From: Blastocystis sp. Blastoise
Taxonomy: Eukaryota; Sar; Bigyra; Opalinata; Blastocystidae
Reading direction: 5' to 3'
NCBI GenBank assembly: GCA_039096225.1
Contig: JBBPEB010000028.1
Coordinates: 377,501 to 441,500 of the forward strand
DNA length: 64,000 nucleotides
Part shown: in pieces, positions 1-13,500 of the stretch
Layout of the letters: every line of letters starts with the position of its first letter
Numbering within the stretch: the first letter of the stretch is position 1
Notes under the pieces: model-generated
Seen by the model: only the letters and a program-made list of their open reading frames with translations
Told to the model about the DNA's origin: nothing
Databases searched by the model: none
Made by a program: the position numbers and the translations under genes

Positions 1-650
1 TTTATATATGGAGATTATATAACAATTTATTAATTTGTTTTCTTGTTTATTTATGTAGTTCTTTTTAGAAATAATCAATAATTATGTTTCTTTTTAAGAG
101 TAATGAATATAGTATAATAGTCACATCTTGATGCATTTTATTATGTTTTTTTAGAAACACATTAAAATATGTACTGTTTTCATTAGCGTACTATTATTCT
201 GTTTTATCTTCTCGTGTATTTCACTTTATCAATAATATTATCGACAAAAGAGAATCATTTAAAATAGATCTGATTATTATATAATATATAAATAATAACA
301 ATAATATTTCATACAAAAGTATTTACCATTGTCACGAAAAACAAACAATTAATAATGAGCAACTCTCATTTATCATGAGCATATAGCAATGCATTTCCAG
401 ATATTGCCAAACATAGAGCATTATTTAGATTCACGAGAATCAAAGGAGAATAAATTGATGTAGTGATAATGGTCTTCAATAGTACATAAGCAACATAGCA
501 GATCAACGTCCTTTATAGTTGAGCATAAATATATTCAATTTCTATGTAAAATGAATTCTCGTATATGTTAGCAAATGATAAATTTGTTAAGATTTTTAAT
601 CAACTTTGGAATTTTTTCAAAAAAAGAATTAATTTTATTTTTTCGTATTT
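1..650. other. AT-rich intergenic region upstream of PTPA
   Basis: No coding region, structured RNA or repeat family is recognisable. Short reading frames overlapping 565-762 are chance frames in AT-rich DNA. The stretch presumably holds the promoter of the downstream PTPA gene, but no specific motif stands out. Confidence 0.5.
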
Positions 651-2325
<1,675 letters not shown>

Positions 2326-2592
2326 ACTATTCAATATTATATTATATATATAATATTCTAGTATAGTATATAAATAGTGTTTCTCTCATTAAATATCTAT
2401 ATGTTTTGTATTTTTACTTAATTTCATTCTTATGGAGATTTATATAATTTATTTGTTTATTTATGTATGTATTTTTTTATTTTAAAAGTATTGAAAAAGG
2501 TTTATAAATTAAAGAAATACAACACATTCTAAATTTGGGCATATATACTGAAATAACAATTTTAAAGATATATAAAAACAAAAATAAATTCA

Positions 2593-2922
2593 TTATAAAT
2601 CACTAAAAGAGTCACTTTCAGAGTCATAGAGTTCAATTTCATCATCATTATCTTCATATTCTTCTTCTTCTTCTTTGTTATTATTATTATTATTATCTGA
2701 GATATTATTATTATTATCTGAGATATTATTATTATTATTATTATCCTTATTATCTTTATTCTTCTTTATATCTAACAGACCATACTCTTTCTCTAATGAT
2801 ATTAATGTATAATAACTGGCTACTGACTGACTATATCGACTATTAGGACTGGAATAACGTGTATATATATTATTATCCACTTTTATTATACACTCAAATC
2901 GATTTTCTTTTGTATAACCATC

Positions 2923-2959
<37 letters not shown>

Positions 2960-3437
2960 AATCTAAAAAACTAATAAATATAATTAAATATATATTATAA
3001 ACTATCTAAAATTGTATAAAACTATTAATATATATATATACTAAATCGATCAATGGTTTTTAGAGAATAATTTATGTTTTTCTTTTGACAATATATATGT
3101 AGATGATGTATAAGTTGATATTTTAAGAGTTTTTTCATGGATAAACCTTGAATACCGTTCTCTATATGATCTTTAATATTATGATAATCATATTCATAAT
3201 ATTCTGTTGCTGTATTTAATTTCCGTTTCGGAATACAGACTTTAAAGCTTTGTGACCAATCGTGCGTCATTCCCATGTGTATAAATAACTCTATCATCGT
3301 ATTCACATTGAGTACTAAAAGAATAATAAAGAATAATGTATATATATCATATATTATATATATATATAGCAAATGATAAAAAAATATATATAGAATATGA
3401 TAAAATAAACTAACAAAATATGATTAATGTTTAAATA

Positions 3438-3468
<31 letters not shown>

Positions 3469-4705
3469 CCAGGCTTCTTACAGTTGGGTAGATATTCATT
3501 AATAGGAAGACGAAATGTAGGGATATGAAGAGAATCAGCACGTGAACATGATAAGTTCTATATATACAATTAAAGTATATAATAACAACTTATATATATT
3601 GTTGGCTAATATATATCATATATAATAATAAAAAACATATAAATACTATAAACTACATACATAATAAAAGATCATAAATAAATATATCTATATATACCTT
3701 ATTAACTGTTCTATCTACAATACCTCCTATAATATATACTTTATTTGTATTAATAGTATCTAGTATTTGAGTCCCATCAGGAGACATATAAATCATTTCC
3801 GCGGGGGAAAACACTTTTTCTCTAAGAATAATATATATAATATTTAATTCGAAATATATAGACATACTATCATAACACATAATTATATATATATAAAGTA
3901 TATATTTAGAAATCTATGAATATATCCTAAATAATAATGAATATATATGTATATATACATAGGTTCTTCATGAAAATTCATGGCCCATTTCTCTCCACCG
4001 AAATTCTTAAGTAATTCACAATTCTGTGGTGTCTTTAAGAAAATATATATAATAATATATATATATATATATATACATAAATGAAATAATAAACTTTAAA
4101 ATATGTGAAACTCTTATGTGAGAGTCACAATAAAATAACAATATACAATATATATATCAACAATAAAATAATGATATATATATATACCATTCCACAGACA
4201 TGAATAGCCAATGGGATTTCGGCGTGTTTATTTTCTCGATGACATAAAGAGAGTTGTTTAATAAGACTTCCTTGTTCCAGAGCACTCATTGTTGACCAAT
4301 AATTAGCATCAATGCATATTCTCTGACCATTCTGAAGAGAATCTTGTAATTTTTTTTCTCTTGATTCTCTTTCTGCTTTGATTCTTTTACGTATTTCATC
4401 AATTTCTTCCTTAGACTTGCCTTCAAACAATTTGTTTCGTTCTTCTGCATTCTGTTTCCTCTTCTTACGACTATAAAGCAATATTTTCATAAATATAAAC
4501 TTATAAAAGACAAATAACTAACCAACAAAAGTCATTATAGCTATATATAATACATACATAGATTCATGAGCATTCTTCCTTCTCTTTTCTTTGAGAAATT
4601 TCATCCTTTACATACATAGAAAAATGATTTGTGAAGATAATTATACTTTTCGATATCTTTCTCAGTGGGAACCCACTTGTGTTGTTCATCTTGTGTGGAA
4701 TTCAT
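2593..4705 (-). CDS. TRM10-type tRNA (guanine-N1) methyltransferase
   Basis: SPOUT-class methyltransferase of the Trm10/TRMT10 family, which in other eukaryotes makes m1G at tRNA position 9 using S-adenosylmethionine. Eight exons in gene order: 4705-4647, 4605-4558, 4470-4188, 4032-3959, 3821-3698, 3557-3470, 3314-3042, 2924-2593, about 426 aa. It begins with a basic, coiled segment (KEKRRKNAHESIRKKRKQ). The family SPOUT blocks follow: RICIDANYWSTMS, FGGEKWAMNF, IYMSPDGTQILD, KVYIIGGIVDRTVNK, HIPTFRLPINEYL, LNVNTMIEL and VCIPKRKLN. The last exon adds a lysine-rich then asparagine-rich, strongly acidic tail (EEEEEYEDNDDE) not needed for the fold. All introns are GT-AG and the phases join. It shares a 176-bp upstream region with the divergent NAD synthase gene. 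Confidence 0.92.
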
Positions 4706-4881
4706 ATCAACTTCTATATTAAATAACTTAATTGTTATGAAAACAATAACACAAAAAACTAAATTCAACAGTTTTCAGTACTATTCATGCGGAAATGAGT
4801 CGTCATCTTATTGAGTGAAACGTTCTTAAAAGAATCTGTTTAATAAAGTTTAGAAGAGAATTTTTCAAGTAGATATTAAGA
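4706..4881. promoter_or_regulatory. Shared divergent upstream region, TRM10 / NAD synthase
   Basis: Only 176 bp separate the two start codons, so both promoters must lie here or in the first exons. The sequence is AT-rich, and no particular factor site is recognisable. Confidence 0.5.
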
Positions 4882-5453
4882 ATGAATTCTGAAATTAAGC
4901 ATTATTTGGATATATACAGGACTCAAAGAAATTTCGATCCTGTTGATTGGATCGAGAAGAAATGTACGATGTTTAATGATTATATGAGAAAATGTGGTTT
5001 AAAGTCATGTTTGTAAGTTGATTCAACTTTGTTTTTTGTTGTTGGCAATATAATGAATAATTGTTTGATTTCTTATAGAGTTTCTGTTTCTGGAGGTGTA
5101 GATAGTGCTGTAACCCTTGGATTGATGAAGCATGCTATGTCTATGCCAAATTCCCCTATTAAGAAGATCCTTGGTATAGCTCAACCAATCAAAAGTTCAG
5201 CTTGGGCTTTGAATCGTGCTCTTGAATGTGGAAAGACTATGGATGTTGAAATCATAACTATAGATCAAACTGATATTTATTTAGCATTAGTATATCTTTT
5301 CGTTAAATAGTAGTTATATATTTTTTTTAAAGTGATTTTTTTTTATATTATATATATAGATGAATAAAGTAGATTCTATTGTTGGTACTCAAGGAGGTGA
5401 TTTTGCTTCTGGTCAATTACGTTCCTATATGGTAAGTTATATTATTAATTATT

Positions 5454-5504
<51 letters not shown>

Positions 5505-6335
5505 TTATTTATGTAAATCTATTGTTATTATTTGCTATCTTAGCGTACTCCAGTGGGTTATTATGTTGCTCAGTTATTGAGTCAATCTGGCTATCCCTGT
5601 GTTGTTATGGGAACAGGAAATCAAGATGAAGATGGGTATTTAGGCTATTTCTGCAAGGCTGGAGACGGTGTCGTGGATATACAATTAATCGCGGATCTAC
5701 ATAAGAGTGAAGTATATATTATTATTATTATATTTATTATTATTATTATATTTATTATTATGTTTATTATTATGTTTTTAATTTTATTATTATGCTTATT
5801 ATATTTATTATTATATTTTTTCATCTTATTTTACAAATTTATTATTTTTTCTTCATTTAGCATTTTTTAATAAACTATTATTATAAATACAACAATATTA
5901 TAATAGAACTATATTATTAATATTATTATTAATATTATAGGTTTTTAAGATTGGAGCTCATCTGAATGTTCCTGAATCGATCTTAAAAGCAGCTCCTAGT
6001 GCAGATTTATGGGATGGCCAAACGGATGAAAATGAACTTGGTATCACCTATGATTTTGTTGAGTTATATACAGGTATTTGTCTTTATATATAACACATAT
6101 TTACAATATATTTACTATTCATTATATATATATTCATATTTTTATGATTACTCTTTTTCATAATTCCACAGGTTATTATTTGAAATTATCTGAAGAAGAT
6201 CAAAAGAAAATGATTGAATCCTTTAGTGATACTGCTCGTGCAGAATGGGAAAGATCTTCAAAGATCTGTACAGATGTTCATAGAAGAAATGCTCATAAAC
6301 TTAATGGACCAACAAACTTAAATATCTTACATTAA
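4882..6335 (+). CDS. NH3-dependent NAD+ synthase (single-domain NadE type)
   Basis: Converts nicotinic acid adenine dinucleotide to NAD+ using ATP and ammonia, the last step of NAD synthesis. Exons 4882-5012, 5079-5289, 5360-5431, 5544-5711, 5941-6073, 6172-6335, about 292 aa. The ATP pyrophosphatase loop SVSGGVDSAV is followed by QPIKSSAWAL, TIDQTD, GTGNQDEDGYLGYFCKAGDG, VVDIQLIADLHKSEVF, VPESILKAAPSADLWDGQTDE and a C-terminal ICTDVHRRNAHK. There is no glutaminase (nitrilase-like) domain, unlike the two-domain enzyme of animals and common fungi, so it should use free ammonia or a separate donor. Introns are short; one carries a TTTA run (about 5457-5505). Possible explanations are lineage retention or transfer from bacteria, but normal introns and base composition show it is settled in this genome. 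Confidence 0.93.
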
Positions 6336-6798
6336 ACTATAAATCCATCTATTTTCTTGCCTCTCTTGTATCACATTTTGTAAATCTAAGTTTTTTAGAG
6401 ACTATTATTGATTTATGAATATTTTAAAATTAATAAAATTACTTTCTAAGCATAAATCTCTGAGATTTTTGTTATGCGAACGAGCTTTTAAAGTCAGAAA
6501 AACAAATGATATTCATTAATGTTGTTCAAGTATTGTAAGTATTATTTAACTCAGTCTTTACTTTACTGATGATCATTCCAAGATAGATGAATTATATTTA
6601 AAGTCCATGACAACGCGATAATAATGATAATACATTAAATGAAAATTTAATCATAAATAAAATTCCAAAAATGACTCATGTTTTCTTTCTCCCCAGTATT
6701 AATTATCATTCATAAATAAAGGAAAAATAAACGGTTTTTTAACAATATATTAAATTACCTGGATTAGTCTTTTACTTTATTAGATTTATTTGGTTACT
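6336..6798. other. Intergenic region between NAD synthase and eIF3g
   Basis: 463 bp of AT-rich DNA without a reading frame that looks coding. It should hold the NAD synthase 3' end and the eIF3g promoter and 5' leader. No motif is recognisable. Confidence 0.45.
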
Positions 6799-7405
6799 AT
6801 GTATGTTCAATTTATAATATCCTCTATTTGTTATATTAGGAGTTCAAATACAAATACAGTTGGTGAAAGTATATGATTTGTTTTTTAATCTTATTTCTTT
6901 AGTTACTATTCCTGAAACTCAAGTTATTGGACCCGATGCTCGTGGTAACAAAACTGTGATTTCTTACAAAATAAACGATAAGAATGAATTAGTTAAAGTC
7001 ACTCAAAAAATAAAAGAAACCGTTCAAGTCGTTAAGATCCCTAAGAAGATTATTGAAAGAAAGGTTTGTTTTTTTTCATATGATTATTTAACTATTTAGT
7101 TTATTTTCATATAATTTTTAATTTTAGAATCAATGGGCTCTCTTTGGTACTCCTCTTGAAAGAGGTAACGATGGTGTTATTACTACTTCTATTGAAGAAG
7201 TATATATTTTATTTATTATATTATTATGTTTATTATTATTAGTGTTATTATATTTATTATTATATATTTATTATTATATAGGTATATCTTGAGAGTGCTG
7301 CTCAAAGAGATAATAAAAAATCTGCTACTGAACAAGTTGTCGATAAATTCGCCAGTAAGGGTATTTCTGTATGTATTCATATATATAGATCTTATTACTA
7401 TGTTG

Positions 7406-7447
<42 letters not shown>

Positions 7448-8113
7448 TATTATATATAGTCTGCTATGAAATGTCGTACTTGTGGTGGTGCTCACTTTAC
7501 TAAAGATTGTCCTCAAAAGAATCTTCCCTTTACTCCTTCTGAGGAAGGTGGTAGAGCTGGTGCTGGAGATGCCCCAAAACCCGGTATTTGGGTACCTTCT
7601 TCTATACGTAATAGAATGAAACAAAATAATGATGATGAAGAAGAAGAAGAAGAAGATCCTACTATTTGTATTACCAATCTCTCTTCAGAAGCTACTGACG
7701 ATGACTTAAAGTTCTTATGTAGTACCTACGGTGGTGTACGTCGTGCAAATGTCTTAAAAGATCCCAATACACATCAATCGAGAGGCAAGGGATTTGTTAC
7801 CTTCTATAATATGTATATATATATATATATTATTATTATGTTTATTATTATTATTATTATTATGTTTATATATTCATTAATAATAACTAAATACTATACA
7901 ATCATATATATCTTATTATTATTCTTCCTCTTCTTCTCTAGGGAAGATGCTCAAGTAGCTGCTAAGGAATTGAATAATAATGCTTTCTTACATATGATTA
8001 TTACTGTTACTCTCTCCACTGGTAGAAGACGAAAGAATCCTAATACAAATAATTCTATGAGATATTTATCAGGTTATGGTAAGGCCTTACCTCAAACTAT
8101 TTCTGGAAAGTAA
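6799..8113 (+). CDS. Translation initiation factor eIF3 subunit G
   Basis: eIF3g, an RNA-binding subunit of the eIF3 complex that acts in scanning on the 40S ribosome. Exons: 6799-6800, 6840-6868, 6903-7063, 7128-7199, 7282-7368, 7460-7812, 7942-8113, about 291 aa. The N-terminal eIF3g domain includes PETQVIGPDARGNKTVISY, QWALFGTPLERG and a zinc knuckle CRTCGGAHFTKDCP. An acidic linker follows, then an RRM with RNP2 ICITNLS, RNP1 RGKGFVTFY and an EDAQVAAKELNN helix. The start appears to be a split codon: AT at 6799-6800, a 39-bp GT-AG intron, then G at 6840, giving MSSNTNTVGEITIPETQ. No other in-frame ATG precedes the zinc knuckle, and the total is a multiple of three. Identity is firm; the start is inferred. 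Confidence 0.92.
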
Positions 8114-8853
8114 TAAATATATATACTATTTTAAGAAAGTCTATCATCTCAAATTTGTTCTTTATCACGATTAGTCAATCTGTGTTTTTGTTTTTATTTT
8201 TGTTTTTGTTTTTTTGTTTTTATTTTTTCTTATTAAATAAAAATTATTTCTATTACCACATATTTCATTCAAGCCAAACATGTTTTTTATTTTTACAGAG
8301 TACACATTAAAATAAATTAATAATTATTTCTGTCAATTTACTTGATAATAAGAAATGATTATAATTCATCATTTTCATATTCTTTTAATTATATGGATAA
8401 TAACACATGTGATTTCTATGAAAGATTATAACTCTTTGAAGAAGAGTTTTACAATCATTGCCTGACATGAATCTAGAAATCATGAAATATGTTCAGGAAG
8501 TGTTTTAACAACTAATGAGAAATTGAAATCTCATGATAATAGAATTCTGTTAAAATTTCATACAAAATTTGAAAATTATGATGCCAAGAATATATATATA
8601 GACTCATGATAATCTTCAAAAAATCTTGGAGTCTACAAACATTAATAATTGAATATTTTTCATTTGCGTCAAATTTCTAAATAATAGAATAGTAATTAGA
8701 AACAAATAGCAAAAATAGTTCTAAAAATTATTAAAAGAATACTTTTTAATTTATTCATCTTAAATTAGCAAATCACTAATATATTATTATATATATACTT
8801 TACAGAACACTTTTTAAGAGTTTTTAAGTTAAACGTCCATCTTAGAACACACA
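8114..8853. other. Intergenic region after eIF3g
   Basis: 740 bp of AT-rich DNA with T-rich sequence just after the eIF3g stop (about 8175-8240). No coding or structured RNA signal is recognised. Confidence 0.4.
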
Positions 8854-9518
8854 ATGAGTGAAAAAAATATAGTAAATCCAGAAATGTAAGGGAATATCAT
8901 CATTATTGTATTATATATATATAGAAAAAGTCAGAAAGAACTTCCAGAAGCATTAAAAATCAAGAAATGTGTTAAGAAATCTAGAAAAGCGTCACCTTTT
9001 CATTTATTATGTAATAAAAGTATTTTCAGAGTCAATATATAATATTTTTATTCATTATTTGTATATTTTGAAATATATCTAGATAATGTTCAGAAGACAA
9101 TCACTGTTTTTTGTCGAAAGAGTCTTAATAATTATCTTCGATCTGAGACAGTTAAAACAGTTAAGCAAGCAAAAGATGATCTAAAAGCAAAATCAAGAAG
9201 GTGGGTAACGATTTTTTGTTAATTATCTTTTTCTTATTTTATTTATTATTGTATGTATATTTAGTGAAAGAAGAACGCTAACAAGTATACTGGCTGAAGA
9301 TGCAAATTATGAAAATGATATTGCTCTTGTATATATTTTTAGGATCACATTACTCTTTTTCTCTATATGTATATTTTTAAAAATTTCAACTACACTATTG
9401 ATCTTTTAAGATGATTCTGCGTGTTGAAGAAGAAAATCAAAAAGTGAAAAAAGAAACATCTGTGAAAGCTGATAATTATTCCGATAAATCTACAACTTCA
9501 AAGAATTCAGAGAACTAG
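8854..9518 (+). CDS. Unrecognised 135-aa protein, charged and mostly helical
   Basis: I do not recognise a family. Five exons join in frame: 8854-8885, 8925-9010, 9083-9200, 9265-9328, 9411-9518, with GT-AG introns of 39-82 bp. The protein starts MSEKNIVNPEIKSQKELPEA. A basic stretch follows (IKKCVKKSRKASPF), then a likely long helix (VQKTITVFCRKSLNNYLRSE), a segment RTLTSILAEDANYENDIALM, and a charged, serine-rich tail ending KNSEN. The compact helical core could be a small nuclear or chromatin protein (a histone-fold partner, for example), but that is a guess. Supporting a real gene: five consecutive in-frame joins, standard donors and acceptors, and composition like neighbouring exons. Confidence 0.55.
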
Positions 9519-9997
9519 ATTTTATGATTATCGTTGTTTAGACAAATTCTAAATATAATGAACCACTGGATTTTTATTTTATATTGAATATGTTTATTTG
9601 CTTTTTTCTTATATATTACATATTTTTCCATTTTCCTTGTATACATATATCTATTTTCCATTTTTAATTTTTTTTTCAAATTTTCTATAATCCTTGTATA
9701 GCTATTATATTCAAACTATTCCGATACTCTAATTTTTTTAAAAATACATTTGCTATTTTATTTATTTATATATATTTATCTTTGCTAACCAATAAATTCT
9801 GAAGTATAGAACACACAGAATAATATATTTGTAAAAAAGAAAGTAATTTCAAATCGTTAATTGTGTTATTCGAGTGATTTTTGATGTAATTATTATGACT
9901 AAAGAATTTTTTATTTTCTCGAATCACATTAATGATAATATATATCGTCAATGAGCCCAATATTAATATATTTATAAAACTACGAATAGAAGACAGT
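9519..9997. other. Intergenic region before the mobile-element cluster
   Basis: AT-rich, with no supported gene. A 64-codon minus-strand frame at 9766-9960 has no family resemblance and is probably chance. The cluster of mobile DNA begins just to the right. Confidence 0.4.
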
Positions 9998-10060
9998 TAG
10001 AGATGGAACCTGTAATTACGCCGTTACAAATTACGCAAAAATGTGAAAAATTTTGCGTAA
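9998..10060 (+). repeat. Probable hAT left end: TIR-like start and subterminal repeats
   Basis: TAGAGATGGAACC at 9998 fits the general hAT terminal form (YARNG...). Right after it come repeated AATTACG motifs and an inverted pair AATTACGCAAAA / TTTTGCGTAATT (about 10027-10062), like transposase-binding subterminal repeats. It lies about 200 bp upstream of the hAT coding start. No matching right end was found after 34861 or 39199. Confidence 0.45.
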
Positions 10061-10197
10061 TTATCTGAAATTTTTCAAATTACATCCTATTACACGAATA
10101 ACCGTGATTTTTATCTATAATTTTGTTATTTTTCTTAAAATAATTATTTTTTATCATATTGCTTGATTATTGCTTGATATTTTTGTATTATTTTCAA

Positions 10198-10546
10198 ATG
10201 AGCAAACACATATTGATGTCTACTATACATGAATGTATTCAAAAGTTGGCGTGCTATGATGAGAAAACAAAATTATACACTTGTCCTATTTGCTCTATGA
10301 AACATCTTAGAAATTTTACACGTTATATTGATCATCTATCGAAAGAATATATTTATCATAAAGACACGCTATCTAGTACCAAAAATACATTATGTCAAAC
10401 TGCATATAAGTTACGTATTCATCACGTTAACTTAGACATTGAGCAGGTTGATCATCTAGGTGAATCTAATACTATGATACCAGTTGATAATGAAATGAGT
10501 GTTGATAGATTTTATGATGATCTATTGTGCTATTTTTTAACTACAA

Positions 10547-10585
<39 letters not shown>

Positions 10586-13500
10586 TACACCTTTTTCGCA
10601 AGTTGAGAACAAATACCTTATTCAAATGTTTAGTGATATTAACTCACAGTACAAGTTACCAAAAAGGCATTCGTTAAGTAACAGACACTTGGATAACACC
10701 TTCTATAAGATTTACGAAATAGTGGAAGAAAGGATTCGAAATGCAACTAGAGTATATCTATCATTTGATGGTATTAATATCCTTAATTTAGTTCATGTAG
10801 CGTACGGTGTCTCACGTACTTTAACTATTGTTGAGTTTGTTATTAACTTTTATAAAATAAAAATAACATCATAAAAACCGGAACACAATTCTGAAAATGA
10901 CCGTTAAAGAAATTTTTCGAAAACTCTAAATTTCTGGCTAAAAATCGCAAAAAACCTTTTTCGCACAAAATTTTAACCAAAATTATTGGATTATTTATAT
11001 TTTATCCAATATTTTTCATTTTTATAAAAACACATAATTTTCAATTTTTCATTTTTTGTTCGTTATTTTTATTTTTATCATATCTACTCACATTCTTCAT
11101 ATTTAATTTTATAAAAATAATGTTTACTGACGGAGTGTTCCTATAAATAGTTTTGACGGGTAAATTTGTTTATATTAAGAAATTGACAACATATCAATAC
11201 ACACATTACTAACTATAAACTCTAAAATGGTTTCGGTTGTTATGATAATGACCCCAACTACTCTAAAACAACAATAATTTCTCTAAATAACGACAAAAGA
11301 CAAACTGATATCCAACATATTCCTTTTAAATAAACTTATTTTAGCTTCAGTGTATTTATCTAACTCTATATCCGTCATAAATATGTTTTATATTTTAATA
11401 ATATATTTTAAAAAAGAAATATTTGTTTCCAAAATTTTTTCATTTTTGATACCCAATTTTGTGATCATCAGATTTCTGTCAATATTCAACGTATATCAAA
11501 AATTAAAACATATTTAGAAACTAGACAACCTAAAGGTCATCCGTTTTTCATATTTTTACTTAATATTTAATATTGACCGAAATATGTTAATTTATATGAA
11601 AAACATAAAAATGGAATTTTTCTAAAAAGAGTATATTTTGTGATTGTGATTTCTCAGTCAATATTTAATTAAATACAAAAGGTAAAGTTTATTTAGATAT
11701 AAGACAACCTAAATGTCATCTATTTTTGTCACTTTTTCAAAATATTAAAAAATGAAGTTACAGGGGACAATAGTTGAACTCAATAGAAAAAGGACGTTCG
11801 AAATTTTTATTAAAAATTTCCATTTGTTTTTTGTTTATACTCTCATCATTAATAATTTTATTAGATATTAGACTTTATATTTAATCACTACATATTAAAA
11901 AAAACATATTTTACAATTTTCTATTGTTTTTAAAAGACTCTGACAACAGATCACCAGACAATGTTAACTCAATAGACTCTTAAAACGTTTCGACTCGTGT
12001 TACGAATTATTGGTAAACACTGAACGTGACTTATTTACAAAAATTAAGTAAACATGTTGAACTGATACAGACAATGTTTGTTTTAAAAAGTTTATTATGG
12101 GTCTTAATAAGTGTTAAATGTCATAAATAGTGTTTAAATAAATTAATAAGTTTTTAATTGTCTTTAATTAGTGAAATAAATCGTTTAAAAAGAAGAAAGT
12201 ATTTTTGATACTATAGTTTATTTTGATATTTTCTCCATCAATATTAATTTTTAAAAAATAAATAAAACTTATATATAAACTAGACAACCTATAGTTTATA
12301 AATTTATAAAAATAATTTCTAAACATATAATAACTTTTGAGATAAAAAATTATATATGCAAAACATAAAAATTATTTTTTTTCAAAAAAGGGTATAGCTT
12401 ATATAATTAATTTCTCAGTCAATATTTAATTATTTTATATAATTTTAACAAATAAATACAGAGAATAAAACATATTAATTATATTATTTTTAATATTTAA
12501 AATTAATAAAAAAATGAGTTCAGTAGAGTCAATAGTATAACATGTTAAAAAACTGAAAAAAAAAAATCTTTTTTCTAAAAATTTTCCGAAAGTTGACAAA
12601 TCAAATTCATATTTGACAAATAATTTTTATATTTTTGTAAACTAGACTACATATTTATTGCATTTCTCAAAATAAATGTCAAAAAAAAGTTCGACGAGTG
12701 AATGAGCAAGTGGACATGTTGACTTATAATTTGTTATAAAATTCATAAGTGTGTTATAAACAACATGTTAAATCAAATATAGAAATATTGGCCTAAAAAC
12801 AAAAGTTTAACGCGTCGAAATGTTTTGAATTGTCTTTTTACATATCTTAAGTTAAGAGATTCAAGATAAATTTTATGAAATCAATAAATGTGACTTTCAT
12901 TATATATATTTGTTATAATAATGTTTGTAATGAAAGTGATTGAATATTTGGTAATAGTCCTGAAATGAACAAACTTTTATAAAAAGTATCACTATATTGC
13001 TGAAAAGCATTTCATATTTGTATATGTAATAAAAAAACGTTTAAAAAATGTTTTATTGTAAATATAACAGTCGATTCTTTTCAATTGAAGTAAATCTATT
13101 TAGAGATTCAAGCCAACTTTTAAAGAAACTATAATTAAAATGTGTGATAATGTTATTTTGAGACATTTTAGTTAAAATAAAAATAGTTTGTTGATTGAAT
13201 AGAATTTTGAAATGGTTGTTGACGTATTATGAGTTAATAATCATAATTAATAAATATATATATTTTCAATTATTTATAATAAGATATAAAAGTGTATAGG
13301 AATCTTTTAACTTTCGCAATTAATATATAAGATTTGTCACATGTGTGAGTAATTATTTTTTTTTATCATAAATAAGTGTTATACTAATAATAATTTGATT
13401 AGTGACGAAAATAGTCTAAGATAAAACTATTCAGTTGCTTTTAAAACATTCAGATGAGCAGAATTTTTTGTGATATTATTTAAAGCTGTCAATATAGTGT

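Noticed and set aside
10771-10874. hAT reading frame continuing past SFDG into INILNLVHVAYG
   Set aside because: These codons are the 5' end of the Helitron-like element, the same sequence recurs at 13682, 16918 and 39199, and the conserved hAT continuation is at 33377.
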